Source: Nipponacmea schrenckii (Eukaryota; Mollusca; Gastropoda; Lottiidae). From it: 64,000 nucleotides of DNA. The stretch is from the NCBI GenBank assembly GCA_030562195.1, contig JAUJPP010000005.1, positions 25,903,106 to 25,967,105 of the forward strand. Reading direction: 5' to 3'. Positions 36,601 to 48,374 of the stretch are shown in pieces (position 1 is the stretch's first letter; each line of letters opens with the position of its first letter). Under the pieces are notes generated by a model. That model was not told where the DNA came from, did not search any database, and saw only the letters and a list, made by a program, of their open reading frames with translations. The translations under genes and the position numbers were made by a program.

Positions 36601-39600
36601 TTATGATGATATTTCTTTTTAGACAAGAAATGAATCAATTTTACAAGTCAGTATCTTAAGAATATTTATGAACCTTAAATATGGTTATAGCCTCCTCTGC
36701 CTTGCAGAGCTGTTGGGGTAGGCAGAAGACTGTATTTCTTTAAATGGTCTTACAGGGAGTAGTGCCCTTGCCTCTAAATTTGTTGTAGATACAATAGAAG
36801 CTACGATTTTCAATAGATTTTAATGAAACTTAGTGTGAACATAGGATTGATAAGACGGCAGTCAAGTTTGAATTTGATGAATTTTTTAACCATGATATGA
36901 TTTTTTAGTTATTGCCCTCCCTGACTTAGTAAAAGTCCGTCAGAAATTTTTGTGGGTGAAAAATAAGCTACAATTTTTTAATAGATTTGATGAAACTCGG
37001 TTTGAGTATTGAAATAGATAAGATGGTTGTCAAGTTTGAATTTGACGATTTTCCATGAATAGTTTTTGAGTCTTTGCCCTGGACTTCAATTTTCAGCGAA
37101 TTTTTTTTTAGTTATTGCTCAATTTATTATGCAAATTCAATGCTGCCAGTGGGCGTATGTTACCTTGCCTGGCAAGCTATCTTAATGTTTTATAAAAGCT
37201 TGTGATAGCTCCTAAGGTAGATTATTTTCATGGTCATAAAATTTGTATAATGTACAATTACCTTGACAGGCATGACATCACCAACAACAAATAGAGCTTC
37301 TAGCCTTGTATCTGGATCTTTATTTAACTATAAATAATACAAATTTAACATTAACTTAAACCATAGAAATAATTAATCATAAAACGCATTATTCAGCCTT
37401 TCTTGGAGTGCTAAAATAGCTCATACCTTGTATCATTCAAAAGTTTAAATTGAAACGGTTTCATTAAAATCAACAATATGATGAAACACAATCACTCTTG
37501 AAGTAAAAGAAGTTCAACAAAAAAAACTGTGCTGTTACTTACAACATTAGGTTTAGCATGATGTTGAAAGTGCATATGATTCCACCATTTAGCTGATGCT
37601 CCCTGTAAACCCAAATAAATATATCATATTTAACATGAAGATAGGAAAAGTCAACAGCTATGTTCACTAATAATTAAAAAAACAATATACATGCTGTTGT
37701 CTACATACGCAAATTTTCTGAATGAGTATAAAAAAGCATCACTTATTCATTTATCAATATAAATGAAGCCAATTTTATCAAAATCCAATTAATACTCATC
37801 CAAGATCATAGGGATCATCTTCATAATGCAACTGACCCACAAAATAAAAATCAAAAGAATCTGTAGAGTGAGCACAAAGAAATGAGAACGAACCGACGGA
37901 CAGCCAGGGCCATTACAACATACGGGCGTATAAAAAATCAATACTTGCCAATGGGAGTAGCAAAAATAAGAAATGTACCTGATCATGTACTATTTGCTTC
38001 ATTTATCAATTTATAACCAGCTTAAATAAACCTACCTTCATAAAGCCTAGGAATATTCTTTCTAGAAAAGAATCAATTTTATATTTTGTACCAAAAACTG
38101 AGGTATGACCAAAATCATGGGCCAGATATGCTGCTTGAATCTAAAACAGATGAAAATAAAATTAATCTTTAAAAAAAATTGAAACAACATGAAAAAGAAT
38201 ATATTTGGGTAATATGATGGCAGACAGTGTCATATATTTTTACTGTGCATATGATATTGGAGGCAGAAATAGGCACTTGGCAATAATGGAGCGCTCGATA
38301 ATGTTTAAAATCCTAGTAAATTGTTGAATATTTCTTATTCATTTCCTAAGTCATATTCAATTTTGAAATGATATCTTCAATGTGATAAGTGATATACAGG
38401 GATCCCAGTGAATATAAATATCTGCTGAAGGTAAAGGGAGCCAAAGATTCCCTTCTGGGTACAAGGGAGAGATTTTACTATTTTTACTAGATGCTTTGCA
38501 AGTTGTTTTCTATGAAAAAATCTGTTCATCCCTCAAACAATTTTATTCAAAAATAAGAAATGGCAAGGAAAATAAGAAATCTCTATAAATCCTTGGATAA
38601 ACTTACTTGCACTACTACTGATATTGCTAGAGATATAATAAAAGGTATCCATCCTATACCAAAAAAACTTAATATAAAATAGGCCACAACATCTAAAGCT
38701 ACTACATGAAACATATTCAAGCCATAAAACCAGTAACTTGGTTTAAACATGCCCTGAAATGGATAAAGTATATAGAGATGACAATGTTTTTATGATACTA
38801 CAAGTAACAACATAAGTTTGACAAAAAAAGAATAAATGTTATAGTTTTCTGTCATTCCTTAGACTATTGATACAACAATATTTTCGTTATTGGGATACAA
38901 TTAGATATCAATTAGAATTAGACTATTGATATCTGGCAGCCCAATACAAAGCCCAATACAAGGTTAGTCTATAAGCATTTTAATCTACTTGTTTCTTAAT
39001 GTTAGATAATTGACATTTCAATGAGAATATCCATGAATGCATGTTATGCAATGGGAGTCGGTATCAATTAAAAACAACAGACTGTATCATGTCAGACTAA
39101 TACTAATAAATAATATGAATAAGGCATGGCCTCGAATGAGGTCACAGACTAGGGCTATTGATAATAATGACAATGATTACGCAAAATAATGTCATTCATT
39201 GATAAATTTTGACGTCATAAATAGCGTGTGACCTCACAAAATGCCCTATCAACATAATTTGGTTGGCAAGGAAGACAACTCTTATATGAGATAAACTTGT
39301 TTATGGAAATCCTGCATAGAGCATTCAGGAAAAATTAAGATTAAACATAATGTGTTTTTATAGGTATGAAGCATCTATTTTGTTTGTGAAAGAAATGTGA
39401 TTTATTTCAAGAATTCCAGAATATTCACTCCAAGACTACCTCGACTGCGACCTAGCTGTAAACAAATAAGGCGGCCCCCATGGCAGCCATCTGTTTTTTT
39501 TACTTCCTGTGGTGCAAAATTCTTTTGAAGCTTATATATGTGTTACCATAAGAGAGAGCTTCGCTCTCATATAATATTCATATAAAATATCCCCTTATTT

Positions 39601-41766
39601 TCATGACATATAATTTCTAAATAGCAATCCTGAACTACAATGAAATCAATTTCAATGATAATTGACTGTACAAAAAGTGATGTCAATTTCAGAAAAGGTA
39701 GCAAATGCAAAATCACACATACAGTAGCAAATCAAACATATAGTAGCAACATCATTTATATAATTCAGATTTAGTATTTCTGTTAATTCTCAGCTGATTT
39801 GATCACCATGAAGAAGAATTAAAGATTAAATTTGCTAATCCATGAATAAATAAATAAATAGAGTAATTAAATCAGATAGGATTATCATAAAATTTCCATG
39901 TAAATCCTATTTATCTGATTATCTATCATGATTCATTGAACATTAACTATTGTAGCTTAACTTAAATTATATTCTTAGTAACAAGCATATATAGATAAAT
40001 TGTATTCTGACACTGATACATAAATTCAACGAAAAGAGACCATCTTAAAAACAAAAAGGAGATATGAACTTACAAGTTTATGGACAGTTTTCCTGAGATT
40101 TTGAAAATCCTGATCAATATTTGAGATCTGTTTGTCTTCCTTTTTTAAACTGCCTTTATGAATAGCTTTTAGATATTTACTTGGTATGCTGGTATCACTG
40201 TGGAAGGCATTAAATGCTTGCTGAAAATAAAGTTCAATATTCTAAGTAAAAAGTATTTAAACAAAACAAGTTCGAAACTGATATAGTCAGTAGATGCCAC
40301 GTCTTAAAGGAAATGGGAAATTTTTAGCTTAGCTATTCAGTAATAATCAATCAGAAACCTATACGAGTCCAGAATACAGAAGTTTGAAAGTAATTATCAT
40401 CATTTCTTAATACTCTCAGATATACAGAAAAGACATATAGGGTAGAAAGAGAAATTTTTATTTTGAGGTATTTTTGATGGAATTATACAAGTTTAGTTAA
40501 AATTCAAGTAAGTCTGAAGACTATTTACATCAGTCAAGACCCAAATCAATCCCCTCAAAGTGAACCTGTTCTTGAAAGTTGGTTATGAAAAGAACTGAGT
40601 AAACTTGTAATTTATAAAACTGCGTAGAGAAAGCATCATTAACTTGTCATAATATTACATTACATAGACATAAAACACATTAAGTTTATTATTGTGAGCT
40701 GTTCCATTTTCCCATTAAATTCAAAATATATACACTGTACAGAATGGAGTAAATGATTTAAACAAATACATATTATCATATACATAAACCAATCACAAGA
40801 ATAGTCTCAGCAAAATATGTCCATTTAAAACAACAATCTAGTAAATGTGCAAAGCTATTCATTGAATCCACAAAATTACAAAGTTTTCGAAATTTCCCTC
40901 AGATTTAAAGCCTGGCATAGTCTATTGTTGATAACAACGCAATCTGTTTATACCATAATATTGATATTATTGAAATGACCGTTAAGTGAATTCTATCAAT
41001 CATAAATAATTCATATCAAAATTAAATATTCAAAACTAATTATGATTGAAGTAATTACAATAGAGATAGATTAATTTTATAGTCTACATGCATTAATTCT
41101 AATCTTAAGAAATTCACATTTAGTTTGTAAGCTCTTATTTATGATTCCAAATTGTATAAAACAAGTTGTAAAGTAATATTTCAATCATGCGCAAATTTTT
41201 TTTTCCCAATAAATAAGCTCATACTCAAGTTATTGTTTCTCATCAATCTGATAGCCTAATAACTTGAAGTAAAACTAAATTATTTATGGCAGTTTTGCAG
41301 GAAAAATTCATTTCATTCTCATATAATAACTGTCAGGACATTTTACTCCAAATAGCTGAACAAAAACCCTATATTTTTTTCATTCACCAAATGAGAATAT
41401 TTGCCATGAATGTCTCATTGACAAACCCAGTGGCATTATGTGTTATGCTGTAACTCTACACGTTCCTTGTCATCAATGTTCTAATTTAATTGAAGTTTTT
41501 AGAGTTTTTGAATACAATTCCATGTAGGTCTATGTGTATACTAAATGAATGTTAAGCAATAAGCAAAAAAAATCACCAACACCTACCGTTGCATCTTGTC
41601 CAGCATAATGACTTATTACTCTACTACCACCAGGATGTTTTTTACTCCATTGTGTAATATCATATACCTCACCATCAATAACAATCCATTTATCATCACG
41701 TTTATCATGAGATTCTACATCCTTCCATGTATACAGATTCATCCCTTTCTTTATACCATTCTCCAT
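33612..41766 (-). CDS. Front-end fatty acyl desaturase (cytochrome b5 fusion)
   Basis: Twelve coding exons on the minus strand, all GT-AG and in phase: 41587-41776 (ATG at 41766), 40074-40220, 38607-38753, 38036-38140, 37543-37602, 37262-37327, 35511-35571, 35169-35245, 34774-34871, 34362-34538, 33843-33968 and 33612-33696 (TAA). The product is 442 aa, the usual size. The N-terminal cytochrome b5 domain has HPGG at 44-47. The iron-binding histidine boxes are HDFGH (166-170), HFQHH (204-208) and QIEHH (369-373). Gln replacing His in the third box is diagnostic of front-end desaturases. Hydrophobic stretches between the boxes fit a multi-pass ER protein that takes electrons from its own b5 domain. 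The family introduces delta-5/6/8-type double bonds in long-chain polyunsaturated fatty acid synthesis. Regioselectivity cannot be read from the sequence. The second His of QIEHH is split by an intron. Confidence 0.97.
35748..37181 (-). mobile_element. Second Pearl-like element, inverted, in a desaturase intron
   Basis: Reading on +, the right end comes first: a T tract, then ATGCCCACACGGAAATACGGACG and a (CCGT)n tract (35810-35842). Core units follow, with AAACTTGGTATACATGTATAT and GAGTTATTGCCCTTGACTTAG types repeating (35860-36320). About 400 bp of unrelated-looking sequence (36330-36720) comes next, then left-side units, ending with the left terminus at 37133-37181. That terminus is the exact inverse of the one at 31156. 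The element lies wholly in the intron between the exons at 37262-37327 and 35511-35571, and makes up most of that intron. Confidence 0.78.
39130..39575. repeat. Inverted GAGGTCACA repeats and a small hairpin in a desaturase intron
   Basis: GAGGTCACA near 39138 and TGTGACCTC near 39227 are inverted, about 90 bp apart, with a shared CTATT block inside. Further along, GAGAGC-TTC-GCTCTC (near 39550) is a perfect hairpin. Both may be parts of a dispersed element. No coding content. They lie in the intron between the exons at 40074-40220 and 38607-38753. Confidence 0.4.
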
Positions 41767-42439
41767 CTTGCCTGACCTGTAATAGGTTAATTATACTGTA
41801 CTAAATAAGCTGATATTTAGACAATGAACTCAATTATAGTAATTTTTACATCAATAATCCAATTTTCCGGTAAAAAAAACATGTTATAATTACGTTCTAA
41901 CAGTAACAATCAGCAAGAAAGAATCAGTAGTTTAAAACCATTTGGAGCAATAACTCTTGTTAGTTACAATCAATTTTATTTATTGAACTTGTTTTTTTAA
42001 ATTAAAGGATTTTTATATTTGTATTATCATTTGTGCTTGGTATTTATTTCATTCCAGATATATACTATAAATTTAGATTTTCCTAACAGGTCCAAATTTT
42101 AAAATTTTTAAATAAAACACTAAATAAAGCAGCGGAAAAATCAGATGACAAAATATTTTGTTTCACATGTAACAAATTGGGCCATTTCAGATTTGATCAG
42201 AAACCTTTAGTTTCGATTTATAAGCAGTTGGGCATAATGCGGCAAGTCAGGCAATGTGGTAAAACAAACCCACCGCCAGTATATAATCAATAGGCCACCA
42301 ATACTAATTATTCAAAGGCTTGGATATACTTAGTAGTCTATATGATTATTGGGCTCCTTTTCGGTACCAGTATCTTATATTTTTTTCCATTGCCCAATAT
42401 GATATTTTTGTTGGTAAATTGACTGTAGCCCTCACTATA

Positions 42440-42860
42440 TGACATCAGTATTTATCTACGGTACCTCTAACTATACCGTGTTTCCACTTGGCCAAGCCTT
42501 TGTTTCCACTTGTTAAATTGCCGAACCATTACGGTTTTTGCGTTCGGCAATTTATCCGGGGGCCAAATGAAAGCCAGCTATAGCCTAAAGCCAGCTATTT
42601 AAATAAATGGAAACGCAAAAAAAGCTAGCTTTTGCTCATTTGGCAATAGAAAAGTACTAGTTTTACAGTGTCCCACACACAACATCGGTACCGGTACTGT
42701 AGTCTTGTACATCGCTAGTTGCGACCTGTGTCACTTTTTTGATCAAGACTAAAATGGATCGGGAACAAGATAAACTTAGTGGAAACGCAGCATGTACGTC
42801 AATAACACTGGCTTTAATTTAAATTTTACTTCACAATTCTAGGACTAAGTGGAAACGCAG
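42440..42860. repeat. Cluster of TTTCCACT/AGTGGAAACGC repeats
   Basis: The word (C/G)TTTCCACTT appears near 42480 and 42504. Its complement appears as ATGGAAACGCA near 42607, TTAGTGGAAACGCAG near 42776 and TAAGTGGAAACGCAG near 42845. Two direct orientations facing three inverted ones suggest nested or overlapping short inverted-repeat elements. It lies in the 5'UTR intron of the desaturase gene (41777-43376). No coding content. Confidence 0.5.
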
Positions 42861-43376
42861 TTTATATCATGGATGGTCTAAGATTGCCATGTTAAATGAT
42901 GTAAAGAAAACTTATTCTTGAAACACATAAGACTGATATCATGATCCCCCTTCTTGTTTTGCTTAATAATATGTCCATTTTGAAAGGTTAAAAAAAAATG
43001 AAGTACTAAGTAGACTATCCTATCAGTTTGAGATTGCAATGATTAGTTAAGAGAAGTTTTAAATGGACTGGAGTTTCTGATTCAATTGCTTAACATGTAC
43101 AACTTGAGTTTAACCTACCTGGCGATCGAGCAGCCAGTATTAACTTGCAATTTGAGAATTGCTACAGTGTTTGTTAATGAAGTATTTATGTAATTTAGGC
43201 CTATCAAGGCGACAAGCACTGAGTCACACCCTCATTTGCCTATCAACAACGTCAACAATTAGTTTTCATCTTGTCATATTGTGCCTGTGCATGTTCTGTG
43301 TTCTAAATAATAGTACATTACTCGAATTTTAAAATAATTAATTATCAGGGCTGCAGCATAGGTAAAATTAACTTAC

Positions 43377-43440
43377 CTGTTCTAACTTCCCACTGGCAGT
43401 CACACCGGTTTCACACTGTTGTGATATAGCTTTATTACTA
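43377..43440 (-). other. 5'UTR exon of the desaturase (3' boundary firm)
   Basis: On the minus strand a sequence ending ...TTAGAACAG is followed by a consensus donor GTAAGTTAAT at 43376. The first coding exon begins ten bases before its ATG at a good acceptor (TATTACAG|GTCAGGCAAG). The two sites would give a 1.6-kb intron in the 5'UTR. The transcription start is not determined, so the upper coordinate is approximate. Confidence 0.5.
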
Positions 43441-44149
43441 TAAATAACAGTGGTCACTGGACTGCAACAGGTATGCCTTTTTACTACCGAACTTCAACAA
43501 TACCGCCAAACACTATCAAAATTGCCTGTAGTGAACATAGCATAAAAGACATGTACAATCTGGCATTCTAGACTAGTGCATTAATAAATTAAACGAATAA
43601 GCATGAATAAGAAGATGGATAAGACTAAAAGGTCAAAGTGACTAAGAAATGAAATTTTAATTTTTGAATAGAATAAATACCGGATTGCATGACCAGTAGA
43701 CCTTAACAGTTTCTTAGATTTTCTTACCATATAACTATATTCTTATAGTTCTATGATCTAACATAATGGACCGCATAGACATGTATTTTTTGTGATATCT
43801 ATTGTGGGGCCTCCATTTTGTGAAAGCTTACTAAGTTAGTCAAATAACAGTAGTTAAGGGATGGGGGTTATTATTATATATGTAATAAATCATTTCTAGT
43901 ATTAATGAAGGTCTTTAAAACAAGAAGAAAATATTTGCACTGGAGCTAGATCATCCGTATCAATATAGCACCTTACTAAAGGCTAGGCCAGGAAAACATG
44001 CCCACTCCTTAATAATAATATTAATATGGCCACATCACATAGGGACATGCTCAGAGCGCTTGTATACATCATACAATGAGTGTTAATCAGTTGGTCTTTG
44101 GAATAAGTGAGTCTTTAAATTAAAGGAATTAAAAGAAAATAACCAAATC
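43441..44149. other. Desaturase upstream flank
   Basis: Likely promoter region of the minus-strand desaturase for the first few hundred bases. I see no clear core promoter element. The remainder is A+T-rich, with nothing recognised. Confidence 0.35.
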
Positions 44150-44815
44150 AATAACGACTTATTTTATAAACTAAGACCTAACCATCCACAACCACCGTAT
44201 GGTTGAAATACATAAAAACCCCATTAAAGCTCGAATATTAATCTGCAGTATAGACTCTGTTTACTATAAGGTAGCTAAACATTTATCATCTATTCTATCC
44301 CCACTTGGTACATCATTTGACTCTTTTATCAAAAACTCAAAAGATCTGTGTGATAAAATTAAAGACCTTGATACATCAGGAACACTCATCTCCTATGATG
44401 TAGTAGATTTGTTCACCAACATACCAAGGGATGAAGCTCTATCCTATCTCAAGGAATTAACCCGTTAGTTTGTGCATAACTTTATTTATTATTATTTAAT
44501 ATCATTCCATTATTTCTCTATTGTACATTATTTAATTTCAACTTTATTTATCTATGTTGTAATCTTCAAAATTGGAGGAAATAAAGAAGTATATATAGAG
44601 AATAAGGAAATAGTACTGGCCACAGGTTTAACAAATGACAGTATAATCGACCTGGTTGCTATGTGCCTAAACTCAACATACTTTTCATAGGACATGGACC
44701 TATACGAGCAATTACATGGCTTACCTATGGGAAGCCCACTGTCCCCACTAATAACCGAAATTTTCATGAACAAATATGAACAAAATTGCTCAGAAGCAGT
44801 CCCATAAAACCACTT
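44150..44815 (+). pseudogene. Decayed Penelope-like reverse transcriptase
   Basis: Pieces of a reverse transcriptase appear in successive frames. LFYKLRPNHPQPPY is followed by a frame change into IHKNPIKARILICSIDSVYY and KVAKHLSSILSPL, then LISYDVVDLFTNIPRDEALS. After ~100 bp of A+T-rich insertion come NSTYFS, a stop, and YEQLHGLPMGSPLSP. The order Y-K-(x)-AKHL, then S-(F/Y)-DVVxLFTN, then YEQ-x-G-x-PMGSP-x-SP is that of Penelope-like elements. The motif with the catalytic double Asp is not found downstream. Frameshifts, stops and truncation make it non-functional. Confidence 0.8.
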
Positions 44816-45099
44816 ACTTGGCTCAATTGACTATGGTCTACCAGTTTATTTACTTGATTACGCAAAGTGTTATTTGTCTGTGAATTTCAAGACCTGATTT
44901 CCTCCACTTACGCTCTCCCCTTCGTCTCTTTGATCGTGCTTGCATAATATCCTAATTTAATTAGGAGTTCTGCAATTGTAGTGTCAAGGTTATTAACCAA
45001 AAGTTCACATCATCATGACATTCAAATAATGTAATTGATTCACAGAGCTCGATGGTGGACTCATCAATATTGACACTTTTTATATTTCTATATTGTTTT

Positions 45100-45720
45100 T
45101 TCTGTTTTTTTCAGGTATTTGTCTCTCAAAGTTGAAATAAAATGAGATTGGAAAATGATCCGAAATTTGTTTGTCTGTTACTTCAACATTACGAATTACA
45201 GGCGGCATTCCCTGAAATAATCCAGTCAAGTATATGACCACCACAAGATAAGTCATGACAATCAAGAATATTAATGCACTTTTTGGTTAATCTATTTTCT
45301 TTACTGTCAAAATGAACATTGAAATCGCCAAGTATTATGGTCTTCTCCTTCTTAGTATTCAGAAAATCATCAAAAAGTTGCCAGTTCTGTTTCAAAGATA
45401 GAATCAGTAAGCTGATTTTTACGTGATGGGGATGGTCAATAAAGACATATTATGATTATGATTTATAGAACTTATCACTATTCCACTTGATTCGAAAGAT
45501 AAGAATGTATGTTTTAATTTGAAGTCGACAACAACCAGGTTCGGAGAAAGAATGATGGTAGTACCACCACCAGTACCATCAGAGCGCGGTTAGTGTAACA
45601 ACTTAAAACCATGGTACTTGATTGCAGCTATATAAGGTTCATCCACACTTGATATGTCATTGCTTCACAATTCAAGGATGATGAGAGTTCACAACACTTG
45701 ATAATAAACTCCAATATTAA
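45100..45720 (-). pseudogene. LINE endonuclease (EEP) remnant
   Basis: On the minus strand, three frames contribute pieces of an apurinic-like endonuclease of non-LTR retrotransposons. Upstream are DEPYIAAIKYHGFKLLH and SDGTGGGTTIIL; then KKEKTIILGDFNVHFDSKEN with the catalytic GDFN-x-H motif; and finally VTDKQISDHFPISFYF with the terminal SDH motif. Frame changes and stops separate them, and no reverse transcriptase follows. It is a dead 5' fragment of a CR1/L2/RTE-like LINE, clade not resolvable by eye. It lies between the desaturase and sortilin genes. Confidence 0.78.
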
Positions 45721-48374
45721 TATCCAAGAATGCAGCATAATTTAAATTCCAAGTAAAATATACTTGAGCACCTTATAAATCACTAGTCCAACTTTGAAAA
45801 TTCTACACACAAAACTAGGCAGTAAAATATCACAAACATTGTAGAGCTCTTTTTGTGTGCTGCCTGTTAAGCGTTCACTACTACTTCGAATTATACATTT
45901 AATTAAGATCATAACCCATCAAGTATAAAAGTCTGCTGAACACATTCATGGGCTTAAAGCATTATATGTATTTTTTGGATTCATTTTGTTGTAGTGCATA
46001 AGGCAACTATGACCTAATTATTATAAGGCTTATGCTAATATCTTTTTATAACTGTCAGACTGTCAATGACTGATAGGTCTAATCATCTCAGTTGTGTTTC
46101 AATGTAAATAAATACTAATTAGACCCATATCTATAACAATTCATTCACAAAAAAAATATTTATTAAATTAGCAAAACAAGGACAAATCAATCAATCATAC
46201 AAAATAGTTTATGAAATACCGGTTAACCATGTTAAGTGCCTTAATAACACTGTGTGTGTGAAATGTTATTAAAGCATGGTACATATCACTTGACCTTCAC
46301 CCTATTATCACTAGTACAAAGTTACAACCTTTACTCCCTATTATTACTCTGTCAATATCTATACATGAAGCCTAGAATTTAAGATTGGAAAGTCTGTTAA
46401 TACTACACAAGAAATATGCTTTATACGAGTTTATCTTTTTATTGGACCACTTATATTTTTCACTGTCAAAATGCAAAAGCACTAAAAGTGCTAAAAATTT
46501 CATTGAAGCTGGTAGGCCTGTCTATCGCAAAATTAACAGTAGATCGAATTAACCTTGTCACTGCCCTGTCATCTGATATTACACATGAACATTTCTAAAT
46601 CAACCAAAATAAAATAGCAGAATAAACACCTCTACATTCTAGAACTTATTATAGATCCTGATATAGGCCTATCAAAAATTAAAAGAAATAGAAAAGAAAT
46701 AAACAAAATGTGACAACTATTAACAAAAACAAGCATTGGGAATTAATATAAAGCAGTTAAATTCAGAGACATTAATATAAACTTATCAATATATCATTTA
46801 TTTACTGGAAACGTGAACAAAATAATTAGTTTTTGTATCATAGAACTATCAAAGTGAAGAAATACACAGGCAAATTCATTATTTTCAGAGTGTACTCCCT
46901 TTTCTAAAAAAATATATTTGATCCAGTAAAACCGTGCACATTTGATGTGTTGTTGAACCTTCACCACATAAATTTTCACTATTACTGAATAAAACCTCAT
47001 TCCTCTCAAAATTAAGAAAATCTTCAAGTAATGCAGGTGTAGGCATTATTAATAATAATATTTATCTCTTTTGAAAGTTGTGTGTGGAGATGGGATTTAT
47101 GTAGACAAAAGTTTCAATACAAAAGTAAAAAACACAATTTTCAGTTGAAGATAAAGTCATGGATCCTGATATAAGGTTTAAATTGAAAAAGTTTAAAAAA
47201 AAAAATCCAAAATAAGTGTGATGGGTATTTTCTATTCAAAAGAGTGAAATCTATTCAAAAAAGTATTGGTCTGGTACTACTGGATTACACAAGAAATTAA
47301 CATTATTACATAAATATAACTTATAAATTGTTAAATAGGTAATAACACTTTATATCCATTTAAATAAGGTGAAACAAATACACAACTGATATTATACAGT
47401 ATAATTACACAATAATATTCAATTCTTTTTCAATTCAACACAAATTACATCATCTATATATATCTGCCTCTAGTGCAAGTGTTAGTTTTAGGGAAATATA
47501 CAGCAAATCTTGTGGTTCTATTTCTACTACATATAATACTTATATAATGATATAATTGGAATATCCAAATGAAAGCTAAACAATGTTCTTCCACCACAAA
47601 TTTCACTTTGAGATATAAATTACAAATGGACTGGTAAAGCCTCCTTCATTCCTTTCTGTGATCAAAGTTTCACGTGAAAAGTGAATAAAAAAAAGGGAAT
47701 ATATAAATCAATTTCTAAAATCATTGTGAACAAAGATTCATTTAATCTTATTTAAAGACAATGCTATGAAATGAAAGATTACATTCTAAAAGAATTCCTG
47801 AAAGTAACCAACATTAGTTGTGAATTGGGGACAAAATGAACATAAATAAAAGTAAAAACTATCAGTACTACTAGAAAAGCTGAGTATAAATTACAAAAAA
47901 AAATGTTATGACTAAAACTATAGATATCATGGTTCAAAACTTGCTTGTATCAAGACAGATAGATGTTTCCATCAAAAGTTTTCGAACTATGAAATTATCC
48001 AAATGTTTGAATGTTGTTGTAAAGATATCAGTAGATATACAAATCTGAATTCACTGCACATTTCTACAATTATTAATGATATCTATCAGAGACTAAAAGA
48101 AGTAAGTTTTGAACCTGTTAAATATCTGTACTACTATGTCAACAAACATTTCCTACAAGACCTCTGATTTTCTGGCAATTCAAAAAGGCAATGTCTTTGA
48201 GTACCGCCACTGGCTAAGTGTAGGCTGAACACAAAGCCTTTCTCAATGTACAAATATATAGACAAGAAAACTGTGTATATCACAGATGAAAGATTAGTTG
48301 AGTTCCAATAATTATATACATCTATCTGTACCAATAATAATATATAGGAATGATCTGGTGGATCTCTTATTACA
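45721..48374. other. Intergenic A+T-rich sequence, probably including the sortilin 3'UTR
   Basis: No gene supported. The part next to 48375 should be the sortilin 3'UTR on the minus strand. CAAAGTTACAACCTTTACTC (46317) repeats a word near 11510. The other small frames here show no splice sites or family resemblance. Confidence 0.45.

Noticed and set aside
44472..44690. 72-codon + strand frame considered as a separate gene
   Set aside because: Its second half is the continuation of the Penelope-like reverse transcriptase remnant. The first half is A+T-rich insertion.
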